Part shown: positions 21,501 through 64,000 of the stretch, one piece after another
Layout of the letters: each line of letters starts with the position of its first letter
Numbering within the stretch: the first letter of the stretch is position 1
NCBI RefSeq assembly: GCF_032884065.1
Contig: NC_088883.1
Coordinates: 24,671,637-24,735,636, forward strand
Length of the DNA stretch: 64,000 bases
Source of the DNA: Artemia franciscana
Lineage: Eukaryota > Arthropoda > Branchiopoda > Anostraca > Artemiidae
Reading direction: 5' to 3'
Made by a program: the position numbers and the translations under genes
Notes under the pieces: generated by a model
What the model saw: only the letters and a program-made list of their open reading frames with translations
What the model was told of the DNA's origin: nothing
Database searches by the model: none

Positions 21501-22850
21501 TGGATGTTGACATAAAACCAGACTTCGGACATTCACAGTAATATATATAAAATATATTGCAAAATCAAAAGAGACTCATTCCTAAAACTGAAAGGGATAG
21601 ACAAACAGAGCACGAAATTCAGAGTAGCAGAATTTGAAGTCATTTTCGACTTTAAGGAGGCTATATGGTATTTTTCGGGCATTTTTGTGCGAAAATATTC
21701 GTTAACCCTAGAATCGATTGTTTAAATTTAATGAAAAAAAAAAAAACATTTGAGTTTCTTCTGATGACTCGTACCAATTCAGGCCACCGTTTAGTCAACT
21801 TTTTTAATTTAATGGAAGGTTTTGGACATTCACGGTAATATATATAAGATATATTGCAAAGTCAAAAGAGACTCATCGCAAAAACTGAAAACGATAGACT
21901 AACAGAGCGTGAAATTCAAAGTAGCAGAATTTGAAGTCATTTTCGACTTTAAGGAGGCATGGGAGGAGAAAGTTCATTTCAAAGAGGGGATGAGTTGAGT
22001 TGGGGAAGTAGTGACAGCCAATTCAGGCCACCGTTGAGTCAACTTTTTCAATTTAATACAAGGTTTTGGACATTCACGGTAATATATATAAGATATATTG
22101 CAAAATCAAAAGAGACTCATCGCAAAAACTAAAAAGGATAGGCTAACAGAGCATGAAATTCAAAGTAGCAGAATTTGAAGTCATTTTCGACTTAAGGAGG
22201 CTATATGGTATTTTTCGGGCATTTTTGTGCGAAAATATTCGTTAACCCTAGAATCGACCGTTTAAATTTAATGAAAAAAAAAAAAACAAAAAACAATTGA
22301 GTTTCTTCTGATGACTCCTACCAATTCAGGCCACCGTTGAGTCAACTTTTTCAATTTAATACAAGGTTTTGGACATTCACGGTAATATATATAAGATATA
22401 CTGCAAAATCAAAAGAGACTCATCGCAAAAACTGAAAAGGATAGACTAACAGAGCATGAAATTCAAAGTAGCAGAATTTGAAGTCATTTTCGACTTTAAG
22501 GAGGCCTGGGAGGAGAAAGTTCATTTCAAAGAGGGGATGAGTTGAGTTGGGGAAGTAGTGACAGCCAATTCAGGCCACCGTTGAGTCAACTTTTTCAATT
22601 TAATACAAGGTTTTGGACATTCACGGTAATATATATAAGATATATTGCAAAATCAAAAGAGACTCATCGCAAAAACTGAAAAGGATAGACTAACAGAGCA
22701 TGAAATTCAAAGTAGCAGAATTTGAAGTCATTTTCTACTTTAAGGAGGCCTGGGAGGAGAAAGTTTTTTTAAATTAAGTTTTAAATTTAATGAAAAAAAA
22801 AACTTTTGAGTTTCTACTGATGACTCCTACCAATTCAGGCCAGCGTCGCT
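21500..22850 (+). repeat. Satellite array 2, alternating ~245 and ~300 bp units
   Basis: The mark GGACATTCACGGTAATATAT recurs near 21535, 21824, 22069, 22373 and 22618, with spacings alternating about 290, 245, 304 and 245. Long units carry GGCTATATGGTATTTTTCGG and an A run; short units carry GGGAGGAGAAAGTTCATTTC. The dimer of about 545 bp is the repeating entity, and copies are highly similar. Confidence 0.9.
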
Positions 22851-23280
22851 GAATATACCGCTACCAAAGAAACCCTCTGGGGGCGAATTATCATACCTAG
22901 GGGTTTTTCGACATTTTCCTACAAAATAAACTTATAAACTAAAAAAAGACCATTGCTTTTATTCGAAAAGCAAAAACTGGTCATTTCATTGCTAGATCAT
23001 GATGTTCCATGCCTATTACCAGCCTGTGACCCTCAATGGCTGACACAAAACACTCTCTAACAGGCATTATCGCATATACAGTAATTTTGGGGCATTTTTC
23101 TACAAAAATATTCTTTTATACTAGAATCGATAAATTAAACTTTATGAAAAAACCCATTATCGTTTCTTCTGATGATTCCTACCTGTTTCTAGGGTTATAA
23201 TCAGGTCTGAATTTATCATAAGACCTAGGGACGCTCAATGCCAGGTGACGCAATAAATTATCACTAAGTGAGTTTTTCCT
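22851..23280 (+). repeat. Diverged edge of satellite array 2
   Basis: Retains GGGGCATTTTTCTACAAAAA, CTAGAATCGATAAATTAAA and TTTCTTCTGATGATTCCTAC, all recognisable from the long unit type, but with much lower identity than the core. Confidence 0.7.
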
Positions 23281-23576
23281 TAACAAAATCTGACCGATGT
23301 GATTTATCGTCAAAGTGCCAGACGCACTTCGCCGCCACTCCGCCTACTTCAAATAACTCCAGAAATTCCATGGCCACTTTAAACTATGAGATATCTCCTC
23401 CCAAGAATGGTAGCTGAGAGTTTGGTGTCACCTCCCTCTTTCATTGCTTTTGGCTCATCAGTTGAGTTCTATTCAGTGCTTCCACTATCACCACTATTTG
23501 GGGACTTCCTCGAAAATCTCACAAAAACGGAGTGGCAAAAACTCTTGGGCCATAGAGCCTCAAAGTTTTAAATTCA

Positions 23577-23870
23577 ACCCGGCCCTGGTTATACTAAGAG
23601 AAAGGTTGAGATGGCTAGGACGCGTTCTGCGGATGGGGGATGACAGATTACCAAAGTTTGTCCTTTTTGGCCGGCCATCTAGAGCCAAAAGAAAAGTAGG
23701 TCATCCCCAAATTGGGTAGGAGGAATTCGTTAGGAAGGATTTAAGGGACATCAGATCTCCTTAGGAGGGTGTAAAGAGGAAAACTATCAACAGACTTGAG
23801 AGGAGGAACGTGCGTGCATTGGGTTGGCCCCAGACAGGTTTAGTAAGTGGTTAATTGTAGTAGTTCCAGA
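23577..23870 (+). pseudogene. RTE-like LINE C-terminal tail
   Basis: The frame after 23577 reads LREGLRWLGRVLRM-like sequence (actual: LRERLRWLGRVLRMGDDRLP) followed by KFVLFGRPSRAKRK. This is the conserved C-terminal motif of RTE-type and related LINEs. The 3' part agrees with 62360-62670 down to the GTTAGTAGTAG-like end. The frame is interrupted by a stop at 23717. Confidence 0.75.
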
Positions 23871-26015
23871 AGATAATTATCATTATTAATAATTAATGAT
23901 TTGTTTATTTGCGTTCCAAACCACCAAATAATATAGCAGTTGACTAATTTCTGTACTAAATTAAAGAGAATTCAAGAGCAACAATTTTTTGCCATTAAAG
24001 GTTTCTTTTTGGGAACGTTGATAAAGAAAATTGTTGATCGACTGTAAACAAGATATTTAATTCAAGAATAAAAAGATAAAAAACATAATCGATTTTAAAT
24101 ACACATCCTTGTTTGTGCTCCCAAAACACAAACTTGTCTTCTTTCATGTTTGAACCTTCAAATACTTTTTATATATGCTAACATTATTTAAAACATTATT
24201 AGTTTAAGAATTATTTAATATTTTATTGAAAGACTTCCAGCAAACTAATTGCTTCTGCGGCTTTATATAAAAAAAAAATCAAATCAACATTTGCAACCAC
24301 TGTGACGTTGGAAGAACGTTATAGGAAAGTTATCGGGATCACAAGGGTTTATTTAGACATTAAGAAAAAAGATAATATTCCTAGTATACAAGTCCTTTCA
24401 AGATTTTCCTTAAAGGGTGGAAACGTTTTCTTTGGAGTGGAGATCTCATCCTAAGAAATGAAAGAAAAATTCTTTGAAAATGAAGTAGTTGATTCCTAAT
24501 TAATAGCCTCTCAAACATCCTTATCTTTTGAAGTCTTGTTTCGAATTATACTTCCATATTTAGATTAACACGAAAATAACTTCAATTGCACGAGGCACCC
24601 AATAGTTATGTGTAATAGGTAGGTATGCTTTAAATGTATACGCTCCCTTGTCTTTATTGTTTCCCTTACGTGCCCTTCAGATATTCTCAAGAAGAAAATT
24701 ACGATAAAATATTAATAATAATAAAATTATTCTGAAAATTAAAACAAAATTATTATACTGATGATAAAATAAGACTAGGGGCGTGATCCACATGCCGAAT
24801 ATTGTTAATTATATTCAATGGCGCAAATTCCAAAAATGACGGGAGGGGACAAATTTTTTGGAACCTATGGGGAGAGGGGGTCAATTCTTTTTTTCTTCCG
24901 ATTTAAAAAAAGGAAATGCGAAAAAAGGGCATTTTGAAAGGAAAATATAAAAAAAGGATTTTCCGAAATCTCGAGAAGGAAGGGGGAAAATTTTGGGAGA
25001 CGTCTGACGTCTCCCAAAACCATGATGTGTTATATCTCAATGTGCCAAACAAACCCTTACTTCTCCCCTAAAAAAAAAGGAAAAAGAAAAAATAAAGAAC
25101 AAAAATTGAAAATTTGCTCCGAGGATTGCACAATATAACACAAAATACTAAGTGTGAAAGGTTCACGGTATAGGGGGAAAAAATAATAAAGATTATGCTT
25201 AACTTAACTTAGCCACGTAGCATAGAAAGTTACGTACGTACTATGAGAGTAACTTAATTTTCGTTCGGAATGATCGCCGGAGTATGTCTAGACTGACAAA
25301 AACAAGCAGAGTCGGTTTTAGGGTTGTTAGTCTCTTTGGAAAAATTAATTAAAGCGCCCCCTTCCGACTCGAATGTTCGCAAAAAACCGAATCAAAGTGA
25401 AAAAATTTGATCAAATACGGCGAACCCCAGCAGCGGCACCCCTCAAGCCAAGACGCCCGGAGAAACTACCCGGTTTACCCCTTCCCTACTTTGAACGACT
25501 CTTCCACAACATACAAAATAAACGCTCCCTTTCGACTAATCTGTAACCCTAGGTTTAAGCGGAAGAACAAAAATGATTTTCGAATAAATATGACATTTAT
25601 ATTGATCTACCATCACAGATAGTGATCTTTTCAAGATCGTAACTATCTAGTGATAACATTTATAATTATACATATAAACTAGGGAGCTTGATACCCTAAA
25701 TAAAGCTTAAAAAATCTTCATCCTTTCTTTTATTTTCCAGAAAACGGCTTAATGTTAAATTGCGCTCCGTCTTGCTCTTCGGCCATTCTATAATAGAAAG
25801 AAAAACATTAGTCAACAATCAACAGTCAACAGTCAACAGTCAAAAATCATTAGTCAACATTATTTAGTCAACATTAGTCAACAATTAGAAAAGCCCTCTA
25901 TCCATCGAAAAACACAAAGTAGAAACAATAGGCAACTTTTTTTTTCAAGAAAGTACAATTCATTTCAGTGGATATCTCGGCCCTATGTCCAAGGGCCTTC
26001 TTCTCCCCAGCACGA

Positions 26016-26017
<2 letters not shown>
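23871..26017. other. No recognised gene
   Basis: AT-rich. Notable small items are a GGGAGACGTCTGACGTCTCC palindrome near 25000, a CAACAGT/CATTAGT simple tandem region at about 25812-25890 (repeated GTCAACA), and a short frame at 25407-25622 without a recognisable domain. Confidence 0.45.

Positions 26018-26079
<62 letters not shown>
26018..26079. repeat. TA microsatellite
   Basis: Uninterrupted AT dinucleotide run of about 62 bases. Confidence 0.98.
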
Positions 26080-26082
<3 letters not shown>

Positions 26083-26344
26083 GAGAATTAAAACTAATAA
26101 TTTGTTAAAACCTTTTTAAAACAGCTAGTGGAATTCGTCGCTATTTTCCTGTCTATATAGAAAGCAAATAATTAATTACCAGGTTTGACTCTCTCTTTAT
26201 AGCAATATTTAGGGAAAAAGAAATTAAAGTGAAACGCCTGCAAGGTTCAATCCTTGACTGTCAATCATATAAAACGTTGTAAGCAGGCTTATGCCCAAAA
26301 TTTTAATCCGGGGAGGGTATTTCAACATCAGAAAGGCTAATCTT

Positions 26345-26456
26345 TACAGAAACCAAACACAATTACCAAGTATAACCAGCTCTCTATAACGAAACTTAAG
26401 GAAAACACAATTACCAAGTATAACCAGCTCTATATAACGACACTTAAGAAAAAAAA
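26345..26456 (+). repeat. Tandem duplication, ~57 bp
   Basis: AACACAATTACCAAGTATAA then CCAGCTCT and TATAACGA-ACTTAAG occur twice in direct succession. Confidence 0.9.
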
Positions 26457-26800
26457 AAGCAAGATAAATGCCTTGGAAGGCCAAGCCTGGTAAAATACCA
26501 AAAATTCTGAGCCCCCCCCCCCCAGTCGAAAAGAAGTCTTGTGCCCCTGATCATATATATTGGAATCCTTATGTGTTGATAATTGCGGTTAGTTGGATTG
26601 TTTTCGATTTTTTTTTGTTTCCAAAAAAAAGCAAGATAAATGCCTTGGAAGGCCAAGCCTGGTAAAAATCCAAAAATTCTGACTCCCCCCCCCCCCAGTC
26701 AAAAAGAAGTCATCTACCCCTGGTCGTATATATTGAAATCCTCATGTGTAGATAATTGCCGTTTGTGGGATTATTCTCGATTTTTTGGCAACCATTGATT
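26450..26800 (+). repeat. Tandem duplication, ~177 bp
   Basis: Two copies, starting at about 26455 and 26630, share AAGCAAGATAAATGCCTTGG, a run of C bases, AAAAAGAAGTC, a TATATATTGGAATCC-type block and GGATTNTTNTCGATTTTTT. A few substitutions separate them. Confidence 0.9.
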
Positions 26801-27379
26801 TTAGTAGGCATTTCCAATCTATTTTATTGAATGATGCTATTCTGACTGTGCAACAGAAAAATAGTCGCTTCAGGTAGGCTACCCGTTGAATAATGTCACA
26901 TGATTGTTTTCCAATTAGGCTGGGTATTACAGACACTCATACATAATAAAAAGCAATTCAACTTTGCATATTATTTCTATCTTAAGGCATCAACTAGCTC
27001 AAAAGGAAAATAATCTGGTATCTAATTATATTAATAATATATTTCAGCGCTCTGTACAAAACATGAATGTACTAGGAGACGTATCAAAAGAAAGAAAAGC
27101 ACAAAGAACAAATAGACACCCGACTTCCAAGAAGAATAATATGCCAGCAATGTAGGTATCATACTTTAATTAAACAGTTAAGCAGAAAGTCGACGATAGC
27201 TGCGCCATTTCGAAAAAAATATCGTAACTCGATATGTACCAGTTACGACTCCAAAGCAGCAGCTAGAGAAGATGTTTGCAAAAGCTGAAGAATATTGATC
27301 GAACTTCCTTACACTCAGGGATTGTGAAAAACCTCCATAGTAGGAAACAATTTCTGAGACCACACTGGCTAATCATGAC
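26801..27379. other. No recognised gene
   Basis: Short open frames only (for example 26964-27155 plus, 27178-27363 minus), none with a recognisable domain. Confidence 0.4.
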
Positions 27380-27384
27380 AAAAC

Positions 27385-27672
27385 GAAAAAAAAAAATTCA
27401 AAGAAGAGAGAAACGAGGATAATACAAGTCTGCGGAAAACATAGATTACAATACAGATATTTCGGCCAAGACCTCCCCTAAACCGTCCATATTTTATTTT
27501 TTTGTTTTAAAGTTTGGTTTTTCATATTATCTTAGGATTTACGATCAGTAATTTTTTTTTATACTTTGCACTGAGGACAGTCAAGTAGAGGTCTTCACCA
27601 AAATATTTGCAATGTAATCTACGTTTATCACTGGCTTGTATTATCCTCGTTTCTCTCTTCTTCATAATTTTT
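27385..27672. repeat. Inverted repeat, arms ~90 bp
   Basis: Left arm about 27390-27478 and right arm about 27575-27668 are reverse complements, marked by GAAGAGAGAAACGAGGATAA and TACAAG on the left and their complements on the right. The ~95 bp loop is T-rich. Probably a small foldback element. The frame at 27636-27899 starts inside it and is probably not a gene. Confidence 0.85.
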
Positions 27673-28778
27673 TATTTTTCGTTTTCTTAATAGTAGGACC
27701 AATGAGCAGACACTTAGAACGAAAGAAGTATTGTAGTCTCTCCCAAGGGTTAGCTTATGAACCTGGCTTTAAACTCGACCAAGCTTTCCATACGAATGAA
27801 TGCAACGCTGAAATAACAAGTGGTGTAACAGCCTCAACGGTTGAGCCAAGCAGAAGACTGTTTATATATGTGCTTTTATCTTTGGAGAAGCCAAATTAAA
27901 ATCAGTTGTTTTTTATATAAGAAAAAAACTAATAATAGGGGTGACATAGAAAATCCCAAACAAAAGACAAGGCGTAGCCGACTCCTCTCCCTCTGAGTGG
28001 AATACTAGGAACACATAAAAGTACACATTTTTGAAATATGTACCAAAACAGTCGCAATTTTCCGTCCCTTTTTTTTCAAATATTGAAAGGACTTATTAAA
28101 TAAGCGCAAATATTGTGCTCCATTGAATGTAGTTCCAATAGAACTTAACAATTATAAAAGGACAGAATTGCAGCTTATTAGGTATAATTAGAAAAGAATA
28201 ATTGTAGTAAGACCTAGTAAGCGAATTGTGATGAAATTCAGTAATCGCGATTTCTTATTAACTGTCATAGAGAGCTAAAATTAATTACAACAAATTCTAC
28301 TGGGGCATCAATTGACAGAAATGTTGGGCAAAGGAGGGGGAAGGGCTAGAATTTATTTTCAATTTCTATTTTTAATGAAGATACCAAAAATATATCATTC
28401 AAAAGCTTTGGACGGGTAATTTTGCTTAGTTTGATTTTTTTTTCAATAAAAATTCCAAAAAACATACTCCTCAAAATCTACCCCTCCCCACTGCTAATTG
28501 GCGAACCTCTATCGAACACGCGGATGGTAGGAGAAACGGAATCGACAAGACAAAAAAAAATGCCTTTGTAAGGTGGAAGAAAGATAGTTACAGAACTAAA
28601 AGTTAAAACATAAAATCAATTCTTATATATTTGAGTCGAAATTTGTAAGTGTAACCTATATTTTATGATAAGTTGACAATAAAGTTCTATCGTTACCTGA
28701 ATTGTCAATTAAATACTACTGGTAGTACAGAATTTGAAACTCAGACAATTTTATATGACACCTACACTTTCGTCAATT
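27673..28778. other. No recognised gene
   Basis: AT-rich sequence with short G/C-rich stretches of dispersed-repeat type near 28330 and 28480. Confidence 0.4.
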
Positions 28779-29170
28779 TCAGTTATTTTGTAAATGATTA
28801 ATGGCTTTGTTTATAATATTGTCAATTAATGATTTGCTTCCCACAGAAATCAAGGTAATGCCTCTATAATTACCACACCCATCCTTAATACCTTTTTCAT
28901 AACGAGATTTAATTGAAGTATCCCTAAACTCATTAAGTGCTTCCCTTTTTCCAAATAGTAATTTAGCTCTAACTTCACAGTAACCATATTTCAAAAACTA
29001 ATTTATGCTACTATGACTGATACCTTACACTTTTTGGCCATAAAGTAAGTTTCTAGAGTTCCATTATTTATACCTTCCCAACCCAAGCAAGACTTAGAAG
29101 GTTCCTTATTCATCACGAGCCCTGCTCCCTGTCCATATATCCCATCCTTCCTGAATAAGTAAATTCTATA
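28779..29170 (-). pseudogene. RTE-like LINE: endonuclease remnant joined to start of RT
   Basis: On the minus strand, about 29150-29040 reads an endonuclease block (GLVMNKEPSKSCLGWEGINN). Then 28994-28779 reads KSRYEKGIKDGCGNYRGITL and ISVGSK, the N-terminal RT motif of RTE-type elements (C-x-N-Y-R-G-I-x-L). The sequence between the two domains that is normal for the family is missing, so this is an internally deleted copy. Confidence 0.75.
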
Positions 29171-29329
29171 TCACCAAATTTCACATTTACTAACTCTGTA
29201 AGACGAGTTTATGAAACTACTGACAAGTTCCGTGCAAAATGTCTGTCAAAATGCTATGACAATAGTTGCCTTCAACGTCGTAACGCTCTATTTCAAAATA
29301 CTAGAACAATCTACTATTACTACGATCAC

Positions 29330-30130
29330 TAATAACTCACCGCAGCACCAAGCCACCTGAGACCAATACAGCTACGCACGCTCCTTCTCCATCCCAATCT
29401 ATTCAAAGCCTCCCTCTTTACACCCTCCCAGGGAGTTCCTATTTCCTTTAAATCTTTCTTTATGACATCCTCCTAGCCCAAACGAGGACGATGTGCTTCT
29501 CGTTTACCCCTAGACGGTTGGCCGAAAAGGACAATCTTCGGCAATATATCATCTTTCATCCGCAGCACGTGGCCTAGCCATCACAACCTTTCATTCATTA
29601 TAGCCCTAGAAAGAGGGATTGAAGCACTTTTTCGAAGAGCCTATTGTTTGAAATTCAGTCAGTCAGCTGGGTACCCAGAACAATCCGTTGGCAATTTCTC
29701 TGGCAAACATCTAGTAAATCTTCATCTGCTTTCTGGAGCACCCATGCTTCAGAGCAATATTTGACCACTGTCATCACTGTGCCTTCTTTGTTGCAGACTT
29801 ATCTTTCTATTCTTCAAAACTTTTTTTAACTGTAAAAAAACACCCTGAGCCTTGACTATTCCACTTTTAACGTCTTCGCTGCTCCTACCGTCTTTATTAA
29901 TAATACTACCAAGGGACATAAAGCTGCCCACCTGATCAATCTGTTCGTTACCCAACGTCACCCTTTCATCTTCACTGGTTCCTAGCCTCAGTGACTTAGT
30001 CTTAACATTAATTTCCAAACCTATTCTAGCACCCCAAAGTCACAAAACCTCTAAAATTTCACTCATTTTGCTCACACTTTCATCTTTCATTTCATTCAAT
30101 CTGGGCACAGATTAGCCAGTAATAAAGTAT
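29330..30130 (-). pseudogene. RTE-like LINE C-terminal region
   Basis: The minus frame at 30018-29749 reads KTKSLRLGTSEDERVTLGNE, then QVGSFMSLGSIINKDGRSSEDVK and AQGVFLQLKKVLKNRKISLQ. This matches the plus-strand copy at 62030-62250. Further downstream (29650-29340) the WLGHVLRM-type tail is present but frame-broken. On the minus strand it lies 5' of the endonuclease/RT piece at 29170-28779, the reverse of normal order, so two insertions or a rearrangement are implied. Confidence 0.8.
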
Positions 30131-30329
30131 TTCACTAAGTTCAAGAACCGCGGTACACCAGGGACGTACGAGGGAAGGGAGGAGGAGGTCACAAAAATCC
30201 TCAAAAAAAAACGACGAGTCCCACCAGATTACGTGGGACCCCCCCGTAAACATGGACTAGTAACTCCGAGTCAAGTATAAGCAAAGCACTTCTAATACAA
30301 TTAATGCATCTAATGCAAATAAATATATC

Positions 30330-30960
30330 CCTTAAGGCTCTAAAGTACCAAATACCTCCAAGGACATCTTCCTACCAAGACCTCCCTCATTCACAAGTCC
30401 CTTTCCTCCTACAGTCCTCTAAGGCCAACTTGCCCCCTGGCTCAATCTTAGGCCTATTCATACCTGAAAACCATGACCGTCTAATATACTTTTTCAGTTT
30501 GTTTAAAAAATGATGAAGTTTTTATGATGATACAACATTTTCATCAGTGTTGCCACGTTAAACCTTGAAAATGCATATGCAAAATTAAAACTTGACAACG
30601 AATTTTGTCAGTAAAATTCAGACATAGACAATATGCTGGTTCCACAACACATCCAGACCTACAAAAGAAAGTCAGTGTTGCCAAGTTGAGCAACGAAAAT
30701 ATATAAGCAAAAATAGTTAGTTCAAACTAACAGCGCTTTTCATACGCAATAATTTAATATTAACGCTCTGATGATTCCCAATGACAACTCCACCTTCAAA
30801 AGAAAGCTAAATCTTGTTGAAAGCCACGCAGTTGCTTCGTGCAACATCTTTTTAACTTTTTGCTGGTTTCAACCCAATCTTTTTTTTTTTGGGGGGGGGG
30901 GGCGCCAACTAGAAACGAAAACTAAATAACATTTGGAGATATTTTCATTAGAAATTGAAT
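30330..30960 (+). repeat. Dispersed repeat (family G), copy 2
   Basis: Shares TATTCATACCTGAAAACC, CAGTGTTGCCA, the CGAAAATAYAWAAGCA block and the G-rich/GCGCCAACTA end with copies 1 and 3. An internal duplication gives two CAGTGTTGCCA marks (30546 and 30675). Confidence 0.6.
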
Positions 30961-31209
30961 TTACAATTTTTTCTAATTTCAAGATATATCCCGTTGTATA
31001 AACTTCCAATCCCCATTTCAAAAATCAGATTTCAATTTCACTGTCCTTGGTACTTCAAATTAACCATAAAATTAAATTAATTAGATTGTCACATTTTCTC
31101 AATACGGAGGGCATAAGAAACTAAGTTTTCTTGCAACATACATCTTTAATAATCCTAAATAGTAATTAATATAATGTTTAATATAATTTAATAAAATTAT
31201 CAGTCCAAC
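30961..31209 (-). other. PyK: Possible 3' UTR or last intron of pyruvate kinase
   Basis: AT-rich. On the minus strand an ATTAAA occurs about 20-50 bases after the stop, but no canonical polyadenylation pair is decisive. If the GTAAGT donor at the stop is used, this is intron. Confidence 0.35.
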
Positions 31210-63508
<32,299 letters not shown>

Positions 63509-64000
63509 CTGGAAAATGATATCTAGATGGCAGGTTCGCTACTGAACCTAAATCTATTTAAAACTCCCTGAGGGCACTCCACAAGAAAAGATGCTTAATA
63601 GATAATTTCGTTTTTTTTTTACTTCAAAAATAATAATGAAATAAGTAGTATATCTAAATTTGATTATACATAATATATTGTAAATTCGTATATTCTGCAA
63701 CTTTAGAACTTTAAATTTTTAAAACTGTAAAATTTGGTTAATAATGTAAAACCTCTAAACTACAAATGACGCTTACAGGAGTTAGCATTCTTTTCTAGAG
63801 TTTGTTCTTAACCCCTCCCCCGCGCCTAGGATTCTGTAATAATTATTTCCCTTATAGTGGGACCATCCTAGATCATCAGGCTTAGAGAGTTTGTGCACCT
63901 GACAGGTTTCATGTAGTTCTCACTGGACATTCCCCCGATGTTACTTCACTTCAACTCGTCAAATGGTTTAAAATTTAAATCATACATTATAAATTCCAAA
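63509..64000 (-). other. PyK: Pyruvate kinase upstream intron (partial)
   Basis: Between exon a and the edge I find no donor-flanked coding segment that would supply the residues before GPAS, so the previous exon is outside. AT-rich intron. Confidence 0.6.

Noticed and set aside
26240..26265. Possible tRNA T-arm (AAGGTTCAATCCTT)
   Set aside because: The stem-loop is of wrong loop size and no other tRNA arms are in register.
27636..27899. 87-codon frame near the inverted repeat
   Set aside because: It starts inside the right arm of the inverted repeat and shows no recognisable family.
63509..64000. Search for the preceding pyruvate kinase exon
   Set aside because: No segment encoding the residues before GPAS with a proper donor is present; the exon must be outside the window.

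Overview
The window is eukaryotic, AT-rich and dominated by repeats. It has spliced GT-AG exons, several kinds of non-LTR retrotransposon, Helitrons, foldback elements, tandem satellites and long TA microsatellites. I see no bacterial signals and no rRNA or complete tRNA genes. An invertebrate, most likely an arthropod, fits best. A crustacean such as a brine shrimp is my guess from the general look of the repeats, not something I can prove from the sequence.

The one host gene I can identify firmly is pyruvate kinase, on the minus strand. Seven exons run from 63508 down to 31210. All introns are GT-AG and all splice phases agree. Joined, they give 477 residues from the Gly-Pro-Ala-Ser motif near the usual residue 53 to a stop; the first ~50 residues lie beyond the right edge. 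Introns are 2.2 to 10.1 kb and full of mobile DNA, including a nearly intact LINE and a deleted Helitron in the last intron. A short cysteine-rich open frame at the left edge (172 to 1, minus) may be an exon of an unidentified gene.

Layout: 1-2550, cysteine-rich frame and an old LINE with a duplicated RT block; 3688-8607, a tandem repeat and a nested stack (pyrimidine-rich repeat, a LINE 3' end inside it, a foldback element inside that); 9838-16990, an inverted-repeat element, RTE-like tails, a second foldback element, a three-unit repeat with a hAT-like MITE; 17090-23280, two satellite arrays; 23577-31209, RTE fragments, duplications and a hairpin element downstream of the kinase gene; 31210-63508, the kinase gene with its inserts; 63509-64000, upstream intron sequence.

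The most unusual system is a foldback element family with three long copies (6484-8236, 13870-15495, 58805-60245) and two fragments. An internal ~270 bp module of this element is homologous to the unit of a ~3.5 kb satellite array (17470-20960), which appears to have been born from the mobile element and to show an early higher-order pattern.
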